A program made the translations under genes and the position numbers. A DNA stretch of 64,000 nucleotides from Leptomonas pyrrhocoris. Taxonomy: Eukaryota > Euglenozoa > Kinetoplastea > Trypanosomatida > Trypanosomatidae. The notes below the pieces were generated by a model. It was not told the DNA's origin. It did not search any database and saw only the letters and a program-made list of their open reading frames with translations. This document shows, one piece after another, positions 21,168 to 30,584 of this stretch. The stretch covers positions 200,255-264,254 of the forward strand of contig NW_015438374.1 of NCBI RefSeq assembly GCF_001293395.1, in the 5' to 3' direction. Each line of letters starts with the position of its first letter. Position 1 is the first letter of the stretch.

Positions 21168-24100
21168 ATGCGGTGGTGCGGCGGTGGCACTCCGCACGTC
21201 CTTAATCCATTTCAACGAGTCCCTCGTCGTACGCTAAATCCTTCTCGTACATCGCTGTCTCTGCCACTACCACGTGCAAACCAGTCTGCACAGCCACTTG
21301 TCGTCCTCGCCTTCTTCTTTTCGCGGAAGCCGTTGTCGCTGCTCTGTGCTGCTTCGTTTCTCAGTAGTCTCCGTCCGTGTGTGTACCGTCGCACATCGGC
21401 TTTATTCCACGGAGGTGTGCTTTGGACGCGCGTGGCTTCCACGTGTAATCGGGCCGCATTAACCTCCGCTGTCTTCCCCATCGCACTGCACACGTCGGTG
21501 ACACGTTATTCGTCTTCCGCCTGTGCTGGCGGCGGCTTCAGCTCCACGCGCGCTAGTCTTGGAAGTGGAGTTTTGCGCCGGCCCACGAAACAAAGCCGCG
21601 AAAGTGAAGAGGTTTTGAAAGAGATGGCGCTGAAGGACGACACACCAACGCGTCCGCGACGAGGAAGGCCTGCCGCCGCCGCAGGTAGTGACGGAAAACC
21701 AGCGCGAAAGTCAGCCGGCATCACGGTGAAGCGAAGTGCAGCCCGCACCGGACAACGCGGCCGACCGCGGGGGTCGGCGTCGGCCACTCGTACCCACATG
21801 GCTGCTGCCGCTGCGGCTACCGACTCGCGTTCACCTGCAACCGCGAAACCAAACTCTGGTCACGATGAGCAGCAGCCCCTTTTCAGCCGACACGATGAAG
21901 CCCCCTCCGACAAGGAGAATCACGGCAACAGCAGCGACGGCGACGGTGCGGAGGAGGCGCAGGATGCAGGGATGGACAACGGTCAGTACGAGCTCTCACC
22001 AGAGGCCCTCTGCTCCGAAACAAGTGCGCGTCTTCACTACCCTCGCCACGCCGTGCGCTACGTTCTCATGCAGACGAAGGAAGGTGCCACCGTGCCTTTT
22101 CTGGCGCGGTACCGACAGGGCGAAACGGGCCGCATGGACGAATCGCAGCTGCGGCAGGTGCTAGACACCGCCAAGGAGGTGAGGGAGGTCCACCGGCGGC
22201 GTCAGTTTATGCTGCGCAGTCTGGGGAGCCGGGGGCTGCTCACCCCTGCCCTGCAGGCCGCCCTCGCATCGATGGCGCACGTGAGTCAGCTGGAGGACGC
22301 GTGGGAGCCTTATAAGGAGCGCCGCACGAGTCTCGCTTCACGCGGTCGTGCCGAGGGACTGGGCCGCTACGCCGTGGCCCTTTTGCACTACAACCCCGCC
22401 GAAGAGGAATGCCGGCAGCTGCTGAGTGATTTGCGCGCCGCGGTCAGCCGCGTGGAGGACGGCGAGCGTCTGCTGACTGCCATCGTCGCAGAGGACGTGC
22501 AGCGCGGAGAGGCGGTGCGATGGCGCCTCGGCGATTACTGCCGGCGGACAACGCGGCTGACGTGTGCGGTGGTGCACAAGCCGCGCAAGAAGATCGCGAA
22601 GGACATGCAGGAGGAGAGCTTTGAGCACTTGAAGAAGCACTTTGCCTTCTATGACGGAAAGGCGTGGGCGGTTGATCGCATTGCCGCGCATGTCGTGTTG
22701 GCCTTACAGAGAGGCGAGACGAAGGGCGTGCTGCAGGTGGAGACGACGCCTGGGCCGAAGAGTCACGGGCTATTCATGCACACAGTGCGCGAGGAGTTTC
22801 CTGGTGTGGCTCGTCTGCTGCCTCCGCCAAACGGACAGGCGTCGACAGGGAATAGCAACACGAATAGTGCGGCTTCTCCCGCTGGGTCGTCAGACACGCT
22901 GCGGGACGCGGGGTATTGCCGGAGGGTTCTCCTCTCGGGCCTACAGGGTGCATATGAGTCTCTGCTGAAGCAGCTGAACACGGCGGTGCGGCGCGACTTG
23001 AAGAAGAGCGCGGAGCAGGAGGCGATCGTCGTCTTTGCGCACAATCTGCATCACATGCTGCTGCAGCGGCCCCTCTCGCACTCGCGCCTCCTCGCCATGG
23101 ACCCCGGCCACACCCACGGCGTCAAGTGTGTTGTGCTCGACGAACACGGTGCTGTGGAGACCTTCTTCACCTGCACCTTGATGGACGAGGCGAAGATGCG
23201 CCAGTACGTGACGCAGGTGGTGGAGGCGCGGAAGGTGAACAAGATCGTGATCGGCAACGGCACCGCCTCTGGGGAGACGTCGGAGTTGGTGGCGGACCTC
23301 ATTAAGCTGCGCAACTGGAAAGACGTGGAGTTCGCGGTGGTGAGCGAGGCCGGGGCGAGTGTCTACTCCGTCTCCGACATCGCAAAAGAGGAATTTCCCA
23401 CCCTGAGTGTGATGTACCGTGGTGCCGTTAGCATCGGCCGTCGCGTGCTCGACCCGCTGAGCGAGCTCGTTAAGATTCCTGTGCGCAGCATGGGCATCGG
23501 CATGTACCAACACGATGTGAACGAGAAGGAGCTGATGAAGGAGCTGGGCTACGTGCTGGAGTCTTGCGTCGCCAAGGTCGGCATCAACGCGGTGAGTGCG
23601 AACCGCTACGTGATGGAGAAGGTCCCGGGCATTCAGAAGAAAATTGTCGATCAGATCGTGCTGGCACGACACGCCAAGAAGCTGCACAGCCGCGACGATC
23701 TCCGGCGCGTTCCTGCCATGACGGAGAGCGTCTACGAGCAAATCGCCGGCTTCTTTCGCTTTCCCAACTCCCCCGAGCCGCTCGACAACACAAACATCCA
23801 CCCCGAGTCATACCTGCTGGTGCGTCGCTTGATGAAGCTGTACGCGACGGGCGAGCTCGCACCGACGGGTGTGCGGGACCGACTCGTAGTAGCAGCGGCA
23901 CCGGCTCCCTCTGCGACTGCCGGCGACGACAGCAGCGCGGAGGGTGTGAGTGTCGGCGACGTCCACACTCGGCAGGACGTCGCACGTGCGCTGCAGCAGC
24001 TGTCACCGGCGCAGCTCGCCGCACTGGCCGCGCAGCGCCTCTCCTGCACCGTAGAGACGCTCGAGTTGGTGCGGCAGGAGCTGCTCCACCCAGGCCTCGA

Positions 24101-25076
24101 TCCCCGCGCGTCTTTGCCGCACGCCGGCTTGTTGCGTCGCGAGGTGTACGACGTGCGCGACCTCCGCGCAGGCGATCGTCTCTCCGGCGTGGTGCAGAGC
24201 GTGACGATGTTCGGCGCCTTTGTGGACTGCGGCCTGCACGACTCAGTGCTGGTGCGCGGCGACGGCGTGGACACGCTGCAGGTCGGCGCGTATTTGCACA
24301 AGCGCATTCGGTTTGACTGCCTCGATCACCTGAAGCGGCCCCGCATGTTCCTGCTGCCGGACCCGGACGCGGTGAAGAAGCTCGATGCTGGTGCCCCGGG
24401 TGGGCCGCACCGTCTGCATCTGGAGTCGGAAGACCGGCTGGGCAGCGTAGGGGATAACACCACAAAGTCCGACGTGAATCTGGAGGAGTTCGACGATGAT
24501 GCGGAGCCCAGCACAGCTGCAGCGAGCGTTGATGATGATGCTGTTGCCGCCTCTTCCTCTCCATCGCTCTCCGCCACCATCCTGCGCGAGCGAAAACGGC
24601 GGGCGGCGGCAGAAAGTGGGCCGTCAAAGCCCAGCATCGCCGCTCCGCTGCTGTCAGCTCCCGCGGCGTCTTCCGTCACGCCACGCACGGTCGCCAAGGC
24701 GCATCCGACCACGCAGCGAGAAACGCCTCCACTCGGTGCGAATGTGGAGCAGCGAGGGCACAAGCGGCCTCGATCGTCTTCGCCAGAGACACTGCGCACC
24801 CAGCCACACCTGAATGTGCAGCAGCAGCACCAGGGGCCGCTGTTCCTTGACCACGTGCCGGTGGCACCCCTGATGATGGCCGTGGCGAAGGGTCGTGCGG
24901 CACCGGCGACTAGTGCGATGACTGCGCGTGTGGAGCAGCACCGCATGCCGACACCAACGCCAGCGTCAACGACTGCAAAGCCTGCGGCGGTGCATGGGGA
25001 GGCGATCGATGTGGATGCGCAGAGCGAGGCGAATGGGTCGGGCAGCTCCGGCAGCGACATGGTGTTCTCCTTCTAA
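21168..25076 (+). CDS. Tex-like protein with YqgF, helix-hairpin-helix and S1 domains
   Basis: Encodes 1302 residues. The core from about residue 274 (helical Tex N-terminal domain with FLARYRQGETGRMDE) through a YqgF/RNase H-like fold (LAMDPGHTHGVKCVVLD near residue 643), a helix-hairpin-helix region (VPGIQKKIVDQIV, about residue 815) and an S1 domain (GVVQSVTMFGAFVDCG, about residues 1000-1065) has the architecture of bacterial Tex and eukaryotic SRBD1, relatives of Spt6 that bind RNA or act in transcription. The first 150 residues are Arg/Ser-rich with few acids, as in mitochondrial targeting sequences, followed by a basic linker and, after S1, a disordered 230-residue tail. The start at 21168 is the first ATG; Met153 (21624) is an alternative lacking the targeting-like segment. 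Function in trypanosomatids is not established by the sequence. Confidence 0.9.
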   Translation: MRWCGGGTPHVLNPFQRVPRRTLNPSRTSLSLPLPRANQSAQPLVVLAFFFSRKPLSLLCAASFLSSLRPCVYRRTSALFHGGVLWTRVASTCNRAALTSAVFPIALHTSVTRYSSSACAGGGFSSTRASLGSGVLRRPTKQSRESEEVLKEMALKDDTPTRPRRGRPAAAAGSDGKPARKSAGITVKRSAARTGQRGRPRGSASATRTHMAAAAAATDSRSPATAKPNSGHDEQQPLFSRHDEAPSDKENHGNSSDGDGAEEAQDAGMDNGQYELSPEALCSETSARLHYPRHAVRYVLMQTKEGATVPFLARYRQGETGRMDESQLRQVLDTAKEVREVHRRRQFMLRSLGSRGLLTPALQAALASMAHVSQLEDAWEPYKERRTSLASRGRAEGLGRYAVALLHYNPAEEECRQLLSDLRAAVSRVEDGERLLTAIVAEDVQRGEAVRWRLGDYCRRTTRLTCAVVHKPRKKIAKDMQEESFEHLKKHFAFYDGKAWAVDRIAAHVVLALQRGETKGVLQVETTPGPKSHGLFMHTVREEFPGVARLLPPPNGQASTGNSNTNSAASPAGSSDTLRDAGYCRRVLLSGLQGAYESLLKQLNTAVRRDLKKSAEQEAIVVFAHNLHHMLLQRPLSHSRLLAMDPGHTHGVKCVVLDEHGAVETFFTCTLMDEAKMRQYVTQVVEARKVNKIVIGNGTASGETSELVADLIKLRNWKDVEFAVVSEAGASVYSVSDIAKEEFPTLSVMYRGAVSIGRRVLDPLSELVKIPVRSMGIGMYQHDVNEKELMKELGYVLESCVAKVGINAVSANRYVMEKVPGIQKKIVDQIVLARHAKKLHSRDDLRRVPAMTESVYEQIAGFFRFPNSPEPLDNTNIHPESYLLVRRLMKLYATGELAPTGVRDRLVVAAAPAPSATAGDDSSAEGVSVGDVHTRQDVARALQQLSPAQLAALAAQRLSCTVETLELVRQELLHPGLDPRASLPHAGLLRREVYDVRDLRAGDRLSGVVQSVTMFGAFVDCGLHDSVLVRGDGVDTLQVGAYLHKRIRFDCLDHLKRPRMFLLPDPDAVKKLDAGAPGGPHRLHLESEDRLGSVGDNTTKSDVNLEEFDDDAEPSTAAASVDDDAVAASSSPSLSATILRERKRRAAAESGPSKPSIAAPLLSAPAASSVTPRTVAKAHPTTQRETPPLGANVEQRGHKRPRSSSPETLRTQPHLNVQQQHQGPLFLDHVPVAPLMMAVAKGRAAPATSAMTARVEQHRMPTPTPASTTAKPAAVHGEAIDVDAQSEANGSGSSGSDMVFSF

Positions 25077-26178
25077 GGTGAGAGAGATGCGCTCAGTACG
25101 TTTCCTTCCCTTTTGCTGTCCCTCCCTTTCGTTTTTTCTTCTGAGCTGCTCTTCGCCGGCTCTCCGGCACGCTCCTGTCACGCGTGCATCGCCTGTGCGA
25201 AGACTTTTTATCGCGCTCGGCTTTCCTTCACATTTCTTAAGAGAGGACGACGACGAGAAGAAAAAAAATCCCATTCTGTTTTCTTCGTCGGTATTTAACT
25301 GTTTGTCACCGCAGAGACACCTGCCTAACAAAAAACGTCAAATAGAAAGTACTAGTAGTAAGAAGCGTGTTGCCGGTACACATGCGCCGGAGGTTAGGAG
25401 CGAATCTTCCGTTCACAAAACACACAGACGTTGACGGGATTTCTCGGATTCCTGCTGGCGTGGTGCCCGGTGGGAGTAGAACGCAGATGGCCAACTTTCG
25501 TTTGAAAAGTGAAAGGAAGAAAAAGGAGGCCTCGTATTATACTGCCTTTTCTTTTCCTTTGCTCTTTTTCATGTGAAGAAGTTCGTCGATGTGCTGCAAT
25601 TTCGTTGACAACTGTATCGTGTGTCTCACCGCACACCAAAACAAAAAAGGCCAACAACTGCGAAAGCAACGGCGCTTTCATTCATTTGTGCTGCTTGAAT
25701 CATTCTCCTCGTTCTCTTTTTAAATCTTAACCCCTCCCCCCTCCTCCTCCTCACGTTCGATGCACCCTGTCCATTGTATGTGCAACAACGATGCACTTTC
25801 CACCTGCGTTACCTGGCTACGTATACGCCTTCACAAACAAAAACGGATCTAGTTTTGCTTCTTCCTTCATCACACTTCTCTCGTTGGCAGCCTTTTCTTT
25901 TTTCTTTTTAGCTTTCCGATTCGTACATCAGCATCAGACACTCCTTTGCACTAGCTATCGACTTCCGTCTAGAATTGAAAAGAAGAAAAACTAAACTAAA
26001 ATCTAGCGCCAATCCCGTTAAAAGTAATTTGAGTTGGCATCGCAAACAAACAATCAAAGAAAAAGCGAAACATCTCTGTCACTACCGGCTACATTTGTTT
26101 TTCTCTTCTCCTTTTTTTTCTTTCTTTTGCGTCTTCGAAAAAATTCACGTGTGCAAACACACACATACGTGAAGAGGG
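25077..26178. other. Spacer upstream of AGO1
   Basis: About 1.1 kb, no gene supported. It ends in a strong pyrimidine tract. Confidence 0.6.
26095..26174 (+). promoter_or_regulatory. Predicted spliced-leader acceptor for AGO1
   Basis: A long pyrimidine tract covers about 26095-26136. The first AG after it is at 26173-26174, only 4 nt before the ATG at 26179; the next in-frame ATG is at 26194. Confidence 0.6.
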
Positions 26179-29007
26179 ATGCATTCTGATCCTATGGATA
26201 CGCGCGGCGGCCGTGGCGGTGGCCGTGGCGGTGATCGCGGTGGTGACTTCCGCGGCGGGCGTGGTGGTGATCGCGGTGGCGACTTCCGCGGCGGGCGTGG
26301 CGGTGATCGCGGTGGCGACTTCCGCGGCGGGCGTGGTGGTGATCGCGGTGGCGACTTCCGCGGCGGGCGTGGCGGTGGGTTCCGCGGTGGTGACTTCCGT
26401 GGTGGTGATCGCGGTGGTCGTGGTGGTGGATTCCGCGGTGGACGTGGCGGTGGCGGTGGCTTCGGCAACATGCGCGAGTGCCGTGACCGCGAGGAACACG
26501 CGATCACCCTCGCCAAGGAAAACGCGCAGAGCCTGTGCGCGGCGAGTGTGGCGGTGGAGACGAACTGCTTCCCAATTGACGTCTCGAAGGGCAAGTTCCA
26601 CAACTACGTCACCTCCTTCGAGTTCCTCGAGAACGGAAAGGAGATGGCGGGCGATGGCTGGAAGATCGACTTTCAGCAGGAGCTGCTGCGTGCTATTCGC
26701 AAGACGCACACTGAGGGGCCGCCCAGCGCGACCAAGACGGGGCTGGAGGACATGTGTGTGTGCACCGGGCAGGCCATCCTCGCCCCGCGCAAGCTGGCCG
26801 TGGAGGACGGCTTCTCCATTGAGTGCAAGCGCAAGGAAAAGGAGGGGCGCAAGACGACAGTGGAGCGGCACTACCGCATCACCATCCGCTACGAGGGCGA
26901 GGTGCAGCTGCGGCTGCCGGAGCACACGCAGTGGCTGAACAAGATCCTTGCCTGCGGTTTGGGGGACACCTTCCCGGAGCACATCGGCTCCGACTACGTC
27001 GACCTCAAGTCCCGCGTGGAGCGTGGCGACGATTTGGTGACGATGGACGCCGTCTCACCCAACGTGGCGCGCATCGTGCGCCTGGTCGCTGACGGCAAGT
27101 CGACGGCGATGGACGTGCTGCAGCTTGACGTGAGCACGAAGGCCTCCACCACGAAGAAGTGCAGCGACGTTATCCAGCAGATCTCGCAGCGCAATCCGCA
27201 GAGCGCGAAGCGAGCGGTGAACGAGGTGCTTGTCGGCTCCAAGGTGACGACGATGTACGGTGAGCCGACCTTCTTGAAGGTGAAGAGCGTCGACTTCGAC
27301 GTGAAGGCCGGCCAGCCGGCGAAGCTGAAGGCGAACCCGAGCGAGACCTTTGTGCAGTATTTCAAGCGCAAGTACGGCGCGACGGTCCACCCTGAGTCGC
27401 CCGTCCTGTACTGCCGCTTTGCGGATCGCTCCAAGAACGGCCGTCTCCTCCCTTACCCGGCCGACACGCTGCAGCTCAGCACGCTCAGCACGGAGCAGCT
27501 GACGAAGCTGCCGATGCTGTGCTCCGTCTACCCGGATGAGCGCATGAAGCGCGTGAAGGCGGCGCTGCAGCGCATTATGGCGTCCAAGCTGATGCAGACG
27601 GTGCTCGAGCAGTACGGTATTCGCATCGAGACGACGGCCATCGCGGCACGGGGTAGGGTGCTGCCGGCGCCGACCATCTACGTTCCAACTGGACCACAGC
27701 GCTACAGCACCATCGCGGCGGTCGAGTACACGGGACAGGCCGGCTTCGCGCTGGGCCTGAAGGGACTGCGCCACCCAGATCAGCACAGCGAGTACAGGAC
27801 GCTGCTGATGGACGATTACTTCAACAGGGGCAACTTGGGGAAGTGGCTGAAGGAGTACAACGTGGCGTTGCCGCAGCCGACGGTGGAGAGGTTCACCGGA
27901 CCGAAGCAGTTCAACAAGGGCGCACCGGACGTCTTCGCGATGGTGCGTCTGCAGACCAAGGATGCGGATCGCTACAACGACTACAAGCAGCGCTTCGCCC
28001 GCGACTCCGTCGTCTCCCAAATGGCGGTGACCGAGTTGACGCGCAACGTCCCGCAGATGATCACGCAGCAGGTCGCCGCCAAGATCGGTCAGCTGTGCTT
28101 CGTCTCCGACGTGACGGATGCCGGGAAGGCCTTTGCGAACCGACCCGTGCTGATCGTGAGCGCGGTCGTCGGCTCCGCCATGAACACCCTCGCCGAGAAG
28201 CACAAGACGGTGAACGCAAAGCTGTTCACCGTCGCCTTTGTGGCGTTCCTCGCCAACGCTAAGAGCTGGAAGCCGTACTGCCTGCATTACCAGGTGAAGG
28301 GCGAGGAGCAGGTGCTCTACGAAGAGAGCGACGCGGCGTCCTCGTCGATGTCGACGGCCTCCCCCGCAGGGCGGCAGCAGAACGCGAACGAGGAGCTCAA
28401 CAAGAAGTTCCCCGACTTCCTGAAGGAGGTGGTCGCGCACTTCAAGTTGAACGGCAAGAACGGTAAGGGGGCGATGGTGCTGTACCGCGGTGCCATGACA
28501 GACGCCGAGGCCGGCTTTGCCTTCAACATGGAGCCGGCGATGGAGCAGGTGCTGCCCAGCTGGGACACAGCCACGCTGGTCGTGCAGCCCCGCTCGCACT
28601 TCCGCGAGTTCTGGGACCCTGCCACGTCCTTCCCGAGCGAGAAGGGCAGCGGCAGGGGCGCCCACTGCAACGTACCGCGTGGCTTCGTGACGAACGACTG
28701 TCGCATTGTATTTGCCGACGCGGATCCGAACGCGCCGGTGGAGTCCTTCTACCTCAGCGGCGCGAACTGCACGCTGGGACACGCGAGCAACACGTACTAC
28801 CTCGTGCAAAACCGCTCGCCGGCGATCCCAATGGACCAGCTGCAGCGGCTGACGTACAACATGTGCTTCATGTACCCCAACAAACCCGACGCGCTGCCGC
28901 TGCCGCTGCCGATCAAGTGCGCCTACGAGTACGCACGCAAGTTCGGGTCGTTGAAGGCGGTGAAGGAGCTGCCGCCGAAGATGCGCCCTACGATGCACTA
29001 CCTGTGA
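26179..29007 (+). CDS. AGO1: Argonaute with N-terminal RGG repeats (trypanosomatid AGO1)
   Basis: Encodes 942 residues. Residues 8-95 are almost only Arg, Gly, Asp and Phe in RGG/FRGG order, the head known from T. brucei and L. braziliensis AGO1, where it is linked to polyribosome association. Then come Argonaute N-domain and linker, a PAZ-like segment (TFVQYFKRKYG near residue 394) and a PIWI domain. PIWI motifs include SDVTD (Asp644 as likely first catalytic acid), SAVVGSA, VLYRGAMTD (769-775) and PLPIKCAYEY at the end. AGO1 loads siRNAs, in these parasites mainly against retroelement and repeat transcripts. Positions matching the second and third catalytic residues of human AGO2 read Gly771 and Tyr916 by eye. 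The frame is intact, so the host is probably RNAi-competent. Met6 (26194) is an alternative start. Confidence 0.95.
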   Translation: MHSDPMDTRGGRGGGRGGDRGGDFRGGRGGDRGGDFRGGRGGDRGGDFRGGRGGDRGGDFRGGRGGGFRGGDFRGGDRGGRGGGFRGGRGGGGGFGNMRECRDREEHAITLAKENAQSLCAASVAVETNCFPIDVSKGKFHNYVTSFEFLENGKEMAGDGWKIDFQQELLRAIRKTHTEGPPSATKTGLEDMCVCTGQAILAPRKLAVEDGFSIECKRKEKEGRKTTVERHYRITIRYEGEVQLRLPEHTQWLNKILACGLGDTFPEHIGSDYVDLKSRVERGDDLVTMDAVSPNVARIVRLVADGKSTAMDVLQLDVSTKASTTKKCSDVIQQISQRNPQSAKRAVNEVLVGSKVTTMYGEPTFLKVKSVDFDVKAGQPAKLKANPSETFVQYFKRKYGATVHPESPVLYCRFADRSKNGRLLPYPADTLQLSTLSTEQLTKLPMLCSVYPDERMKRVKAALQRIMASKLMQTVLEQYGIRIETTAIAARGRVLPAPTIYVPTGPQRYSTIAAVEYTGQAGFALGLKGLRHPDQHSEYRTLLMDDYFNRGNLGKWLKEYNVALPQPTVERFTGPKQFNKGAPDVFAMVRLQTKDADRYNDYKQRFARDSVVSQMAVTELTRNVPQMITQQVAAKIGQLCFVSDVTDAGKAFANRPVLIVSAVVGSAMNTLAEKHKTVNAKLFTVAFVAFLANAKSWKPYCLHYQVKGEEQVLYEESDAASSSMSTASPAGRQQNANEELNKKFPDFLKEVVAHFKLNGKNGKGAMVLYRGAMTDAEAGFAFNMEPAMEQVLPSWDTATLVVQPRSHFREFWDPATSFPSEKGSGRGAHCNVPRGFVTNDCRIVFADADPNAPVESFYLSGANCTLGHASNTYYLVQNRSPAIPMDQLQRLTYNMCFMYPNKPDALPLPLPIKCAYEYARKFGSLKAVKELPPKMRPTMHYL
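26233..26376 (+). repeat. 36-bp tandem repeat in the AGO1 RGG head
   Basis: Four nearly identical 36-bp units start at 26233, 26269, 26305 and 26341, each encoding a 12-residue Asp/Arg/Gly/Phe unit, and degenerate repeats follow to about 26460. Differences between units are mostly at third positions (GGT/GGC). Confidence 0.92.
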
Positions 29008-29060
29008 GGTGAAGGTGTGGCGTGTGTGCGCAAAGTCGGAGAAAATGAGAGAAAACGGTG

Positions 29061-29064
<4 letters not shown>

Positions 29065-29091
<27 letters not shown>

Positions 29092-29092
29092 G
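29065..29092 (+). repeat. GA microsatellite in the AGO1 3' region
   Basis: About thirteen GA dinucleotides just 58 nt after the AGO1 stop codon, so probably within its 3' UTR. Confidence 0.85.
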
Positions 29093-30421
29093 CTCTTTAA
29101 GTGGCATCTGCAAAGCGGGGCACACACATATATATGTATTTGCTTCTCTGGCAAATGAAGCACCGATGGAAGGACACTTGGTTGGGTTTGCCGTATCGTC
29201 GTACTTTGTGTGTTCTTGCCTAATGCACCGTCACCGCTACAGCAAAAAGCTCTCCCCGACCTTTCTTAGCTTTCTTTCCCTCTCCGTGTTTTCTTTCCTT
29301 TTCGTTGTTGTCTTCTCCTTCTTTTCATGCTACCTGCTGACTCCAGCCTGTGTGTAATGTATGCATGTGTGTGTTTGAAGCCATCTTACCAGCTCTCCTT
29401 CTCCATCTCCCAGAGAAAACCCGAAGATGAAAGAAGCGGAGCTCGCGCTTCGGCTGTACCAAAGAGAGTGGAAAAAACTAACACACCAACAAGCAGCGTT
29501 GTGGAGTCAAGTAGGGGGGTGGCGTTCGTTTTTTTCCTTTAGAAGTTTCCCGCAGAAGGAAATGGAAGCGGGCACACACGCCGTGTAGGATCGACGTGTG
29601 TGTGTGTTCTGCCAACACCTTTCTGGCGAAATGATAGAAGACATTGGAGAGCCACTTTTAGCACGGAAGGGTTGCATTTTACCTAACTATCTTCCTTTTT
29701 CTTTTTCCCAGATTCTCTACTATTCAAGAAGGAAAAGGCATCAGAAACAGAGCTGTCTTTTTTCCTTCCTTTCTTCTTTTTCTTCTTTTCAAATCTCAGA
29801 ACTGTGAACCATCGTAGCCGATTTCTCAAAGTTGATGTCAGCGGGTATTCTCCAGCGTTACAGCATGAGCGCAGTGCGGCGCAGAGTGTTTGTTGTGCGT
29901 CAAGTCGCATGATCGAAGTGGGGGGGGGTTGTAGACAGCTTCGATGTATTATTGTTCTCTGACGTTCGCTGCGGCCTTTTTTGTTTATTGCTGCTGCTGC
30001 TACGCTTCCTCCTTCGTTTGTTTATTCCATCTGGCGGTTCGGGAAGGAAGTTTTGGTGGGACTGCCCGGAGCGCGAAGAGACGATTTTTTGGGTTTGGTT
30101 GTTGTGGTTTTCTTCTCTCGCGCGTATCTCCCGGCCGCGTCTGCTGCGTTCGTGATGGACCGCGCTTCGCTTGCTCCTTACACTTCACTTTCTCTATTCA
30201 ACCCCGCTCTATTCTTTTCCTGTCATATCTATCTATCTGTCTATATGTGTGTATGTATGTGTGTGTGTGTGTGTTCTGTCGAACGACCTCTGCAGAAACA
30301 CTCGTCGAAGGACGAAAACATCTAGGTTTATTCATACAACATTTATAGTGTGGCGCATTTTTTTTCTTGTTTTGATCTTCTTTTTGCTCCGCGAGCGCTG
30401 TCGTAGTGACTTATATATACT

Positions 30422-30478
30422 TATATATATATATATATCGCCCTACCCCCTTTCTTTCCTTCCTACTGTCATCTGAAG
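30422..30478 (+). promoter_or_regulatory. TA run and predicted spliced-leader acceptor for the MGC protein
   Basis: A TA dinucleotide run (30422-30439) leads into a pyrimidine tract (30440-30470) with AG at 30477-30478, giving a 106-nt leader to the ATG at 30585. Another AG lies at 30502-30503. Confidence 0.55.
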
Positions 30479-30584
30479 GTTCTTGTTCACCTTCTTTCCC
30501 AAGAAAAGAATTAAATCGAAGGCAACGAACCCACAATCAGCAACAAACAGACAACACCGAGTACTCTTATAGCACCTCCGCATC

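Larger units (their letters stand above)
29008..30584. other. Spacer between AGO1 and the MGC repeat protein
   Basis: About 1.6 kb, no gene supported. Contains a GA run (29065-29092), a TATC/TG-type repeat (about 30225-30275) and a TA run (30422-30439). Confidence 0.6.

Noticed and set aside
26233-26376. Regular repeats considered as a CRISPR-like array
   Set aside because: Directly adjacent units without spacers, in frame within AGO1, in a eukaryotic genome.
26213-26938. 241-codon frame inside AGO1
   Set aside because: Val/Ala repeats are the AGO1 RGG-coding repeat read in a shifted frame.
27055-29163. 702-codon minus-strand frame opposite AGO1
   Set aside because: His/Arg/Leu-rich antisense shadow of a GC-rich gene; ends in a microsatellite.
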